Shown piece after piece: positions 34,496-43,127 of a stretch of DNA of 46,414 nt (the first letter of the stretch is position 1; each line of letters begins with the position of its first letter). Both the position numbers and the translations under genes were made by a program. The notes beneath the pieces are model-generated. The model was not told the origin of the DNA. It saw nothing but the letters and a program-made list of their open reading frames with translations, and ran no database searches. Source of the DNA: Streptomyces termitum (GTDB lineage: Bacteria; Actinomycetota; Actinomycetes; Streptomycetales; Streptomycetaceae); NCBI RefSeq assembly GCF_014650175.1, contig NZ_BMUL01000028.1, positions 1-46,414 of the forward strand, read 5' to 3'.

Positions 34496-35623
34496 TCAGC
34501 CGGGGGCGCCGGGGAGGCGGGCCAGGAGGCGGCCCGCCCAGGGGCGCTCCCGGACCTCCCGGGCGGCCCGGCGGCGGGCGTCGGCCGCGCCCGCGCGCAG
34601 CCACAGCAGCGGGGCGGTGGCGGGCCCGGTCAGCAGCAGCCGCCGGTTGCGGACCGGGTCCGGCCGCCAGTGGTGCTTGTACGGTTCGCTGCCCCGCAGC
34701 ATGCTCAGCGTGGCCCGGCCGTCCGCGCTGGTCTCGCGGGCGCCGTGCCGCAGCAGCATCGCCGCGACGTCCACCTTCCGCTCCCGCAGCACGGGATCGG
34801 CGCCGTACAGGTAGCCGCCGGCGAGGCGCGGGGACATCAGGGTGAGGTCGGCGGCGACCACGTCCCCGCCGAGCCGGAACTCGGTGACCATCGCGTCGCC
34901 GCGCTCCACCATGGGCCGTACCGCGCGGGCGAGGTGCTGGGCGAAGCGCGCGCTGGTGTGCTCGGCGGTCACCCCGCGCCCGCGCCACTGGAGCCGGTGG
35001 AGGGCGAGGAGCCGGTCGAGGGCGGCGGGCACGTCGGGGGCGGCGACGATCCGCGCGTCGATGCCCAGCGCGTCGACCTTGCGCAGTTTGGCCCGCACCC
35101 GCTGGGCCTTCCCGGACGGGATGCGCGCGAGCAGCCCCTCCATGGGGACGGCGGGCAGTTCCAGGCAGAGCGAGTCCGGCAGCCGGCGGCACGGCCCGCG
35201 CCAGTGGGCGAAGACCCGCTCGGCGGCGGCGCCCGGCCGGACCTCCCGCAGGTCGACCACGGCCCCGCGCGCGGCGCGGGCCACCGCCGAGGCGAGCGCG
35301 GCCGCCGCGTCGGGGCGGCCGTCGTCGAGGAGGACGTCGGTGAAGTCGGTGATGGCGCCGCCGAGCTGGGTGAGCACGGGCAGCGGCCCGCGCGCCCGCA
35401 TCAGGGGCGCCGCCGCCACCAGCGCGCCCCGGCCGTCCCGTACGAGCACCACGCGCAGGGCGCCGGGGCGGCCGTACGAGACCCACCAGGAGTGCAGCCA
35501 GGAGTGGGACTGGAACGGGGTGGCCGAGGCGCAGCGCCCGTACAGCGCCGTCCACTCGGACGCCAGCCGCCCGAAGCCCTCGGTGTCACGGCAGACCTCG
35601 GTCCGCAGGCTTCCCCCGCTCAC
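34496..35623 (-). CDS. GNAT-type acetyltransferase, CelD/BcsL-like
   Basis: This 375-aa protein starts at a GTG overlapping the Wzz-like gene stop (GTGA). FGRLASEWTALYGRCASATP and FQSHSWLHSWWVSYG at the N-terminus, and MLRGSEPYKHHW with WRPDPVRNRRLLL at the C-terminus, match the CelD/BcsL family. Two GNAT-like halves are expected. Members are found in cellulose and exopolysaccharide clusters and probably transfer acyl or aminoacyl groups onto sugar intermediates. No membrane helix. It is the last gene of the polysaccharide operon. Confidence 0.87.
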   Translation of the reverse strand: MSGGSLRTEVCRDTEGFGRLASEWTALYGRCASATPFQSHSWLHSWWVSYGRPGALRVVLVRDGRGALVAAAPLMRARGPLPVLTQLGGAITDFTDVLLDDGRPDAAAALASAVARAARGAVVDLREVRPGAAAERVFAHWRGPCRRLPDSLCLELPAVPMEGLLARIPSGKAQRVRAKLRKVDALGIDARIVAAPDVPAALDRLLALHRLQWRGRGVTAEHTSARFAQHLARAVRPMVERGDAMVTEFRLGGDVVAADLTLMSPRLAGGYLYGADPVLRERKVDVAAMLLRHGARETSADGRATLSMLRGSEPYKHHWRPDPVRNRRLLLTGPATAPLLWLRAGAADARRRAAREVRERPWAGRLLARLPGAPG

Positions 35624-36276
35624 ACCGACTCCGGTTCCGGCTGGTGGGCGGCGGGCGCGGGCACGGCCGGGCGGGAGTGGCGGCCCTCGGCGCGGGCGGC
35701 CGGGCGCTTCGGCCGGACCAGCAGGGCGAGGCCGCCGAGGAGCCCGCCGGCGCAGGCGCCGACCAGGGCGGCGAGCGGCGCCGACGGCGACACCGGGGAG
35801 ACCGGCTCGGTGGCACGGGAGAACTGCACGACCTTCACGCCCGTGCTGCCCGCCACCTGCGAGGAGTTGGCGACCAGCGAGCGGGCCACGCCGTCCGCGA
35901 TCGACACGGCCCGCGCGGGCTTCGCGGCGCGGGCCGTGAGGGAGATCATCGGCGCGTCCGGCGAGGTCTCCGCCTGGACGCTCTTGCGCAGGGTGGCGGC
36001 GCTGACGCCGGTCCACGCCTTGGCGTCGCCGGTGACCGCGATGTCGGTGGCGACCCGCCCGTACGCCTGGGCGAAGCCGAGCGCCGCCGCCGGGTCGGAC
36101 TTCTCGCCGGGCACGACGATGACGTAGCTGGTCGCCGCGTACTCCGGGGTCTTCAGGGCCCCGTAGCCGCCGCCGAGCGCGGCCCCGGCGACCACGGCGG
36201 CGGGCAGCACCGCCCAGCGGCCGGGGGAGCGCAGGGCGGCGGGCAGGCGGGTGGCGCGGGGTGGGGTGGTGGTCAT
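35620..36276 (-). CDS. Wzz/YveK-like polysaccharide copolymerase
   Basis: This 218-aa protein has two membrane helices, near residues 21-40 (WAVLPAAVVAGAALGGGYGAL) and 168-186 (PLAALVGACAGGLLGGLALL). The extracytoplasmic domain of about 130 residues between them, with the FSRATEPVSPVSPSAPL Pro-rich stretch before the second helix, is the hallmark of chain-length regulators. It lacks a fused tyrosine kinase. It should control chain length of the polymer made by the Wzy-type protein. It overlaps the GNAT gene by 4 bp. Confidence 0.87.
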   Translation of the reverse strand: MTTTPPRATRLPAALRSPGRWAVLPAAVVAGAALGGGYGALKTPEYAATSYVIVVPGEKSDPAAALGFAQAYGRVATDIAVTGDAKAWTGVSAATLRKSVQAETSPDAPMISLTARAAKPARAVSIADGVARSLVANSSQVAGSTGVKVVQFSRATEPVSPVSPSAPLAALVGACAGGLLGGLALLVRPKRPAARAEGRHSRPAVPAPAAHQPEPESV

Positions 36277-36330
36277 GGCGGGTTCTCTCGTTTCACGGAA
36301 CGGCGCGGGACGGTGGGACTCCGTGACCGC

Positions 36331-36452
36331 GGGACTGCGGGTTACGGGCGGGACGGTGGGTTACGGGGGAGGCGGTGGGTTACGGGAGGGGCTGAGGGTT
36401 CGTGGGAGGCGGTGGGTTACGGGTGGGGCGACGGGTCACGGGTGGGGCGCGG
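36331..36452. repeat. Tandem 19-20-bp repeats running into a glycosyltransferase 3' end
   Basis: At least six imperfect copies of GGCGGTGGGTTACGGG with a G-rich tail lie between the Wzz-like gene and the glycosyltransferase stop. They continue into its last about 12 codons, and the PSPRPTRDPSPHP C-terminus is repeat-encoded. The G-strand is the plus strand. Confidence 0.7.
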
Positions 36453-37589
36453 GGACGGGAGCGGGCCGTGGACCGCGCGGTCGTACAGCGACATCAGCCG
36501 GTCGGCGCTGTGCGCGATGTCGTAGCGGCGGGCGGCCGGCGGCTGCGGCAGCCGGTCCGGCGGGCCGGCGTCGAGGAAGGCCCGTAGCAGCCGGGTCAGT
36601 TCGGCCGCCGAGCCGTCGAACCGGCGGGCGCCGGGCGCCTCCTCGGGCGGCAGGTCCTCGATCGCCGGGCAGGCCGCGTACAGCACCGGCAGACCGGCGG
36701 CGAGCGCCTCGACGACGGCGAGGCCGAAGGTCTCGTCGGGCGAGGCGGAGACGAGGACGTCCATCGCGGAGAGCAGCTCGGGCAGGGTCGGGCCGCCGGG
36801 CGCGAGGACCGGCGGGTCCTCGCAGGCGCCGAAGAACAGCACCCGGTCGGCGGCCCCGCGCTCCCGGGCCAGCGCCCGCAGCTCCTCGCGCCGCTCGCCG
36901 TCGCCGACGAGCAGCAGCCGGGCCTCCGGGACGGCGGCGACGGCCCGGACGAGCCGGTCGAAGCGCTTGCCGGGGGCGAGCCGGCCCACCCCGCCGACCA
37001 CGAACGCGTCGGCGGGCAGCCCGAGCACGCCCCGGACCAGGCGCCGGCCGCGCGGGTCGTAGGCGAAGCGGGCGGTCTCGATGCCGTTCGGCACCACCTC
37101 GATCCGCTCCGGGGCCACGCCCCAGTCGGCGAGCCGCCGGGCCACGCTCGCCGAGACCGCGACGGTCGAGGTGCCGAGCCGCTCCGACGCCAGGTAGAGG
37201 GCGCGGGTGCCCGCCGACAGCGGGCGGCCCTCGATCTGCGACTCGCCGAGCGAGTGCTCGGTGGCGATGACCCGGCGGACCCCGCCGAGCCGGGCCGCCA
37301 GCCGGCCGTACACACAGGCCCGGTAGAGGTGGGTGTGGACCAGGTCGTAGCCGCCCCGGCGGACGATCCCGGCGAGCCGGGGCAGCGCGCCCAGGTCGCG
37401 GTTGCCGGTCATGGCGAGGTCGGTGACGGGCACCCCGTCGGCCTCGATGCCGTCGGCGACCGGGCCCGGATTGGTGAGGGTCACCACCCGGCTGTGGACC
37501 GGCAGGTGGCGCAGCAGCAGCCGCAGCTGCTGCTCGGCGCCGCCGATGCCGAGACCGGTGATGACGTGCAGGACCTTCAGGCCGCTCAT
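36417..37589 (-). CDS. GT4 family glycosyltransferase
   Basis: This 390-aa protein has a GT-B fold. The N-terminal acceptor domain starts VLHVITGLGIGGAEQQLRLL. The C-terminal donor domain has the EX7E motif in SPDETFGLAVVEALAAG. RLAPGKRFDRLV contains the conserved phosphate-binding lysine. It adds a sugar, probably from a nucleotide donor, to the lipid-linked repeat unit. The ATG overlaps the deacetylase stop (ATGA). Its last residues are repeat-encoded and dispensable in appearance. Confidence 0.92.
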   Translation of the reverse strand: MSGLKVLHVITGLGIGGAEQQLRLLLRHLPVHSRVVTLTNPGPVADGIEADGVPVTDLAMTGNRDLGALPRLAGIVRRGGYDLVHTHLYRACVYGRLAARLGGVRRVIATEHSLGESQIEGRPLSAGTRALYLASERLGTSTVAVSASVARRLADWGVAPERIEVVPNGIETARFAYDPRGRRLVRGVLGLPADAFVVGGVGRLAPGKRFDRLVRAVAAVPEARLLLVGDGERREELRALARERGAADRVLFFGACEDPPVLAPGGPTLPELLSAMDVLVSASPDETFGLAVVEALAAGLPVLYAACPAIEDLPPEEAPGARRFDGSAAELTRLLRAFLDAGPPDRLPQPPAARRYDIAHSADRLMSLYDRAVHGPLPSPRPTRDPSPHP

Positions 37590-38371
37590 CGCAGCACCGC
37601 CGAGGCCGGGCGGGTGCGCAGCGGGAGGAGTGCGGCGGGCCGGCGGCGGCGCAGCGGGTGCAGGGCCAGTTTGGCCGCGAGTCTCCACGCGGTGTCGTTC
37701 TCCCCGATGTGCGCGCGGGGCAGGGCGTGGGTGCCGGTCAGCGGGCCGGGGTCGATGCCGCAGGCGTAGCCGTACCCGGCCCCGCGGACGGCCCGCACGG
37801 TCCGCGGGTCGACCGCCCCGTACGGATAGCAGAAGCCGTCCACCGGGCCGCCGGTGATCTCCTCCAGGAGGACCCGGGAGGTGCGGGTCTCCTCGGCGAG
37901 GACGTCGTCGCCCGCCTCGGTCAGCCGCACGTGGGTCAGGCCGTGCGAGCCGACCTCCATGCCGGCGCGGGCGATGTCCGCGATGCCGTCGGCGTCGAGC
38001 AGCCGCTTGCGCGGGCCGTCGGCGTCCCAGGCGTTGGTGCCGCCGAGCCGGCCCGGCAGGACGTACACGGTGGCGGTGAAGCCGTGCCGCCGCAGCAGCG
38101 GCAGCGCCGCGTCCGTGAAGTCGGCGTAGCCGTCGTCGAAGCTGAGGCCGACCAGGCCCCGGGCGCGCCCGGCGGCGGTCGCGGCGAGGAGCTCGCGCAC
38201 CGACACCCCGCGCAGCCCCCGGTCGCGCAGCCAGCTCAGCTGCCGGGCGAAGCGCGCGGGGGAGACGGTCACCCGGTACGGATCGTCAGCGGTGTTTGTG
38301 ACCGAGTGGTACATCGCCACCCACAGGGGAGGCGTCGGCAGCAGGCGGTGCAGCGCGGTGGGGGCGGCCAT
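37586..38371 (-). CDS. CE4 polysaccharide deacetylase
   Basis: This 261-aa protein has the NodB homology domain: LSFDDGYADF with the catalytic and metal aspartates, GSHGLTHVRL with the two metal histidines, and CYPYGAVDPRT. It probably removes acetyl groups from N-acetyl sugars of the polymer. No signal peptide is seen, so it may act on lipid-linked intermediates in the cytoplasm. GAAGGA precedes the ATG at 38371. The gene start lies 86 bp inside the flippase gene. Confidence 0.9.
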   Translation of the reverse strand: MAAPTALHRLLPTPPLWVAMYHSVTNTADDPYRVTVSPARFARQLSWLRDRGLRGVSVRELLAATAAGRARGLVGLSFDDGYADFTDAALPLLRRHGFTATVYVLPGRLGGTNAWDADGPRKRLLDADGIADIARAGMEVGSHGLTHVRLTEAGDDVLAEETRTSRVLLEEITGGPVDGFCYPYGAVDPRTVRAVRGAGYGYACGIDPGPLTGTHALPRAHIGENDTAWRLAAKLALHPLRRRRPAALLPLRTRPASAVLR

Positions 38372-40268
38372 GGGCGGTCCTTCGGCGTCGGGTGGAGAGG
38401 CGGGGGAGGAGGGGGAGCTCGGGGGCCCGGGGGGAGCAGGCCAGGAAGAGCAGCAGGACGGCGACGGCGGCGAGGGCCGCGACGGCGACGGCGAGCGCGG
38501 CGGGGCCGATCGCCACCGAGCAGAGCCAGCCCGCACCGGTCGCCCCGGCGGCCGCCCCGGCGAGCCGCAGCAGGTCCTCGCCGAGCGGGCCGGAGCGGAC
38601 CGGGACGGTCTGCCGGTGGGCGCCGCGCAGCAGCAGGACGGCGGTCAGGGTGATGCCGGCGGCGTTGGCGGCGGCGATGCCGACGGCGCCCCAGGCGGCC
38701 GCGCCGGGGACTCCGGCGGCGGCGGTGGCGGCGAGCCCGGCGGCCATCGCGGCGGCCGGGTACCAGAGGGGGCGGGCGGCGGAGAAGTAGCAGCGGACGA
38801 GGGCGCCGACCATGGTCTGGCCGAGCAGCCCGAGCGCGTACACCCGCATGACGGCGGCCGTGGCGACCGTGTCCGCCCGGCCGAACTCACCCCGTTGGAA
38901 CAGCAGTTCGACGATACGGGGGGCGGTGGCGATCACCACCGCGGCACCCGCCAGCACCACCACCGCCGCCATCAGCAGATCCCGCTCGACCCGCCGCCTG
39001 GCCCCCTCCGGATCACCCGCCGCCAGCGCCCGCGCCACCATCGGGAAACTGACCGTGCACAGCATCAGCGACAGGATCATCGGCATCTGCGCGATCTTCT
39101 GCGCGTAGTTCAGGTGCGAGATCGCGCCGGACGGCAGCGGCGCCGCCAGGAACCGCTCGATCAGCGTCTGCGACTGGCGGATCAGCGAGAAGGCGACCAC
39201 CGGGGCGATCAGCCCGACCACCACCAGGCGCCCCTCCCCGCCCGCCCCCGCCGCCGCGCGCTCCGGCCGCCGCACCGGCCCCGGCCGCGTCCGCAGCTCC
39301 CGCAGCAGCGCCGGAAGCTGCACCAGCACCATGAACACCCCGCCGACCGCCACCCCGGCGGCCGCCGACCGCACCCCCCACGGCTCCCGCAGCAGCACCA
39401 TCGCGCCGATGATCCCGACGTTGTACGCCACGTAGATCGTCGCCGGAGGCAGGAAGACGTGGTGCGCCCGCAGCGCCGCCGAGCAGTAGCCGACCAGCGC
39501 GAAGGTCAGCACGCAGGTCGCCGTCAGCCGTACGCAGTCCACCGCGAGCGCCCGGTCCGACAGCCCCGGCGCCAGCAGGTCCACCACCGCGGGCGCGGCC
39601 GCCACCAGGAACGCGGCCACCACCCCCACCACCAGCGTCAGCCGCGGCAGGGTCCCCCGCACCAGCTCCCGCACCGGGTCCCCGGCGAGCGCCGCCGGAC
39701 GCCGGGCCAGCGCCCGCGAGAAGGCGGGCACCAGGATCAGCGCCATCGCGTCCTCGATCAGCAGCGTGGACGCGAACTCCGGCACCGTCCACGCCACCAG
39801 GAAGGCGTCCGTCTCCGCACCCGCCCCGAAGTACCCCGCCAGGATCTGGTCTCGGACCAGCCCCAGCAGCGCCCCGGCGGCCGTCAGCCCCGCCGTCACC
39901 GCGGCGGCACGGGCCAGGAAGCCCCGGCCCTCCCCCCGGACCTTCGCCCGCGCGTGCGCCCGCCGCCCGGTGCGCGGCGGCAGCGGCGGCGCCGGAGCCG
40001 TCAGCGTCGCCACCCCGCCGGAACCGCCCGGCAGCACCTCCGCCGGACCCGGCGCCGCCGCCCACACGTCACCCGCCGCCGCCCGCCGCAGCGAGACCCG
40101 GCGCGCCCCGCCCGGCAGCACGCCGGCCCCCGGCGCGCACGGCGAGTCCGTGGCGTCCGGAGGCATCGGGGACCAGGGGTCGGCCGGCGGACCGGCGTGC
40201 CGGCCCGGCCCCGGGGGCGCGGCGTACGCGTCCGTGGGGTCCGGCGGACCGCCCCACGGGTCACGCAC
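38286..40268 (-). CDS. MurJ/Wzx-type lipid flippase with N-terminal extension
   Basis: This 660-aa membrane protein has about 14 helices of the MOP superfamily. The MurJ-like segments are LGLVRDQILAGYFGAGAETD and LVPAFSRALARR. It should flip undecaprenyl-linked repeat units across the membrane. The first about 115 residues are Pro/Gly/Ala-rich and precede helix 1. The GTG at 40268 overlaps the upstream polymerase stop by 8 bp. A start nearer helix 1 cannot be excluded. Its last 86 bp overlap the deacetylase gene. Confidence 0.9.
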   Translation of the reverse strand: MRDPWGGPPDPTDAYAAPPGPGRHAGPPADPWSPMPPDATDSPCAPGAGVLPGGARRVSLRRAAAGDVWAAAPGPAEVLPGGSGGVATLTAPAPPLPPRTGRRAHARAKVRGEGRGFLARAAAVTAGLTAAGALLGLVRDQILAGYFGAGAETDAFLVAWTVPEFASTLLIEDAMALILVPAFSRALARRPAALAGDPVRELVRGTLPRLTLVVGVVAAFLVAAAPAVVDLLAPGLSDRALAVDCVRLTATCVLTFALVGYCSAALRAHHVFLPPATIYVAYNVGIIGAMVLLREPWGVRSAAAGVAVGGVFMVLVQLPALLRELRTRPGPVRRPERAAAGAGGEGRLVVVGLIAPVVAFSLIRQSQTLIERFLAAPLPSGAISHLNYAQKIAQMPMILSLMLCTVSFPMVARALAAGDPEGARRRVERDLLMAAVVVLAGAAVVIATAPRIVELLFQRGEFGRADTVATAAVMRVYALGLLGQTMVGALVRCYFSAARPLWYPAAAMAAGLAATAAAGVPGAAAWGAVGIAAANAAGITLTAVLLLRGAHRQTVPVRSGPLGEDLLRLAGAAAGATGAGWLCSVAIGPAALAVAVAALAAVAVLLLFLACSPRAPELPLLPRLSTRRRRTAHGRPHRAAPPAADASPVGGDVPLGHKHR

Positions 40269-41664
40269 GGCCCACCCCCACCGGCCCCCGGCCCGCCGGG
40301 GCCGGCACCGCGGCCACCGGGACGCCCTCCCCGCCGTCACCCGCGGCCTCGTCCTCCGGGGCCAGCGCCCACCAGGCCGCGAGCCCGAACACCACCGACA
40401 TCAGCACCGTCGAGGGCCCGCCGATGTCCGCGTAGAAGAAGTCCACCAGCTGCCAGATCAGCAGCCCGCCCGCCACCAGCGCGCACCCCGCCCCCGCCCG
40501 GCGCCGCCGCAGCGCCGCCACCAGCAGCGCCAGCCAGCTCCCCGCCAGCGCGAGCAGCCCGATCAGCCCCTGCTCGCTGAGGACCAGCAGATACATGTTG
40601 TGCGGGGAGAGCAGCGGCTGCCGCCGGAAGCCCGCGCCCGCCCCGGCGGTGTCGCTGCCCGAGGAGAGCGCCACCGAGGCGTTCGAGTCGCGGTACGCCG
40701 GGAAGCCCTTGAGCCCCACCCCGGTCAGCGGCTCCGCCCGCCACATCCGGCCCGCCGCCGCCCACATCGTGTACCGGTCCGTCACCGACTGGTCCGGCGC
40801 CGCCGCCACCCGGGTGATGCTCGCGACCCGCTCCTCCACCATCGACGAACCGATCCCCAGACCGCCGACCAGCACCACCCCCAGCGCGCCCACCACAAGG
40901 GCCACCCGCACCGCCCGCCGGACCCCGCCGAGCAGCAGCTGAGCCCCGCAGGCCAGCACCGTCGCGATCCACGCGCCCCGGCTGAAGGACAGCACCAGCG
41001 GCACCACCAGCAGCACCGCGCACACCAGCGCCGCCGTCCGGGCCCGGCCCGCCGGACCGCCCAGCGCCAGCCCGGTCGCCACCACCAGCCCGTACGCGAC
41101 GACCGTCGCCATCCCCATCACGTCGGTCGCGCCGAAGGTGCCGACCGCCCGGACGTCCGCCCCCTGGTACGAGGCACCCGTCCCGGTCAGGTACTGGACG
41201 ACGCCCACCGACCCCTGGAGCAGCGCGAACGCCACCAGCGCCCACGCCACCACCGCGAAGTCCCGCCGGTCGCGCACCATCAGCAGCACCGCCGCCGGCA
41301 CCAGCACGAAGACCTGGAGGTACCGGGCCACGCCCGGCAGACCGGCCGCCGGATCGTGCGCGGTGACCGCCGCCAGGCAGATCCCCGCCACCGGCAGTCC
41401 CAGCACCACCGCCGCCGTCCGGGTCAGCGGCCGGAGCCCGCCGCGCAGCAGCCGTACGAGACAGACCACCACCAGCAGACCGGAGGCCGCGTCGGCGACC
41501 GTCCCGGTCCCGCCGGTGCCGCCCTCCGCCCCGCCGCCCCCCGGCACCAGCAGCAGCGCGACCACCGCGAGCACCGGCGACAGCGCCGCGATCCGGCGCC
41601 CCCACCCCCGGGCCTCCGCCGCTTCCCGCGCCGGGACCCGCACCGTCGTCACGGCCGTCGCCAT
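40261..41664 (-). CDS. O-antigen ligase/Wzy-type polymerase
   Basis: This 467-aa protein has about 10-12 membrane helices. A large loop (about residues 275-355) holds TRVAAAPDQSVTDRYTMWAA and LTGVGLKGFP. The motif SPHNMYLLVLSEQGLIGL following it is characteristic of the Wzy_C/O-antigen ligase domain. SFSRGAWIA is also typical. It polymerises flipped repeat units or transfers them. It starts 2 bp after the sugar transferase stop. Confidence 0.9.
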   Translation of the reverse strand: MATAVTTVRVPAREAAEARGWGRRIAALSPVLAVVALLLVPGGGGAEGGTGGTGTVADAASGLLVVVCLVRLLRGGLRPLTRTAAVVLGLPVAGICLAAVTAHDPAAGLPGVARYLQVFVLVPAAVLLMVRDRRDFAVVAWALVAFALLQGSVGVVQYLTGTGASYQGADVRAVGTFGATDVMGMATVVAYGLVVATGLALGGPAGRARTAALVCAVLLVVPLVLSFSRGAWIATVLACGAQLLLGGVRRAVRVALVVGALGVVLVGGLGIGSSMVEERVASITRVAAAPDQSVTDRYTMWAAAGRMWRAEPLTGVGLKGFPAYRDSNASVALSSGSDTAGAGAGFRRQPLLSPHNMYLLVLSEQGLIGLLALAGSWLALLVAALRRRRAGAGCALVAGGLLIWQLVDFFYADIGGPSTVLMSVVFGLAAWWALAPEDEAAGDGGEGVPVAAVPAPAGRGPVGVGRA

Positions 41665-41666
41665 CC

Positions 41667-43127
41667 TCAGCTCCCCGTCGGTCGGACCAGCCCGGCCGCC
41701 GTGCGGACGAGGATGCAGACGTCCTGCCAGAGCGACCAGTGGTCGATGTAGTGGTTGTCGAAGCGGGCCCGGTCCTCGATCGAGGTGTCCCCGCGCAGCC
41801 CGTGCACCTGCGCCAGGCCGGTCAGCCCGACCGGCATCCGGTGCCGGGACGCGTAACCGGTGTGGACCCGGCTGAACTGCGCGACGAAGTACGGCCGCTC
41901 CGGACGCGGCCCGACCAGGCTCATGTCCCCGCGCAGCACGTTCCACAGCTGCGGCAGCTCGTCCAGCGAGGTCTTGCGCAGGAAGCTCCCGGCCGCGCTC
42001 ATCCGCCGGTCCCCCGCCACGTTCCACCGGGTCGCCGACTCCGTCTCGTCCGAGGGCCGCAGCGTCCGGAACTTCAGCAGCGTGAAGTGGCGCCCGTGCT
42101 GGCCCACCCGCTCCTGCCGGAACAGCACCCCCGGCCCGTCCGAGAGCCGCACCGCCAGCGCGCACACCGCGAGCACCGGCAGCGCCGCCAGCATCGCGGG
42201 CCCGGCCAGCGCCACGTCCAGGACCCGCTTGGCCCGCGCCCCGTGCCGCCCGGCCGCCGCCGGGACGAGCCGACGGCGGGCGTACCCCCACACGTGCTCG
42301 CCCATCGGCCCCTCCCGCCGGTCCCCGCCGACCCGCCAGGTCACGCAGCCGTAGTGCTGGAGCAGGGTCACCAGCTCCGGCTCGTCGACCAGGAACACCG
42401 CCTCGCGGACCGCGTTCTGGATGACCGCCCGGTGGACCTCCTCCGGCGTCGTCAGCAGCGGCGGGCCCGGCTCCACCGGACGCTGCTCGCCGACCGTGTG
42501 CTCCGGCAGCCCCACGATCCCCACCGGCCGCATCCCGTACTCCGGATGCCGCCCGGCCGCCGCCGCGAACCGGCGGGCCGCCGCCGGTGGACCCACCACC
42601 AGCGCCGACCTCGGCCGCTCCCGGGCGATCCGCCGCCCGCGCGCCAGCAGCACCGCCCGCAGCACGGCCGCGACGCCGACGTGCACGCCGTACGCCCCGG
42701 CCAGCCGCAGCGGGCCCATCGCCAGCGCGGGCGACCAGGCCGCGACGGCCGCCGCCGCCACGCACCACACCACCCCGGCCCGGGAGGCCAGCGCGGGCAG
42801 CTCGTCGAGCAGCCGCACGTGCGCGGCCGGCCGGTACAGCCCGCCGCGCCCGTCGAGGACCAGCAGCAGCGCGGCGACCGGCAGCAGCAGCCGGGGATCG
42901 CGGTGGACGGGGGCGAGCAGCGCGGCCCCCGCCAGCACCGCCAGGCAGTCGACGGACCGCAGGACCGCGGGACCCGGGAACGGCCGGTCGGCCGCCGCCC
43001 GGTGCCGCGGCAGCACGAGCCGGCCGGCCGTCCGCCGCCGGGGGGCGAGGGAGGCGAGCCCGAAGGCCGGGCCGGCGGCCGGCCACGGCCCGGGTGAGGA
43101 GGGGACGCTGGTGCTTTCCGTGGTCAC
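41667..43127 (-). CDS. Polyprenyl-phosphate sugar-1-phosphate transferase, WbaP-like
   Basis: This 486-aa protein begins the polymer: it transfers sugar-1-phosphate from a nucleotide sugar to undecaprenyl phosphate. The N-terminal part has four membrane helices, followed by a Rossmann-like middle domain (SALVVGPPAAARRFAAAA). The catalytic C-terminal domain has KRVLDVALAGPAMLAALPVL, RQERVGQHGRHFTLLKFRTL and SLDELPQLWNVLRGDMSLVG. The donor sugar cannot be read from sequence. The GTG overlaps the glycosyltransferase stop (GTGA). Confidence 0.93.
   Translation of the reverse strand: MTTESTSVPSSPGPWPAAGPAFGLASLAPRRRTAGRLVLPRHRAAADRPFPGPAVLRSVDCLAVLAGAALLAPVHRDPRLLLPVAALLLVLDGRGGLYRPAAHVRLLDELPALASRAGVVWCVAAAAVAAWSPALAMGPLRLAGAYGVHVGVAAVLRAVLLARGRRIARERPRSALVVGPPAAARRFAAAAGRHPEYGMRPVGIVGLPEHTVGEQRPVEPGPPLLTTPEEVHRAVIQNAVREAVFLVDEPELVTLLQHYGCVTWRVGGDRREGPMGEHVWGYARRRLVPAAAGRHGARAKRVLDVALAGPAMLAALPVLAVCALAVRLSDGPGVLFRQERVGQHGRHFTLLKFRTLRPSDETESATRWNVAGDRRMSAAGSFLRKTSLDELPQLWNVLRGDMSLVGPRPERPYFVAQFSRVHTGYASRHRMPVGLTGLAQVHGLRGDTSIEDRARFDNHYIDHWSLWQDVCILVRTAAGLVRPTGS

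Noticed and set aside
36251..37270. An arginine-rich plus-strand frame of 339 codons
   Set aside because: It is antisense to the GT4 glycosyltransferase and starts within the minisatellite; no domain is seen.
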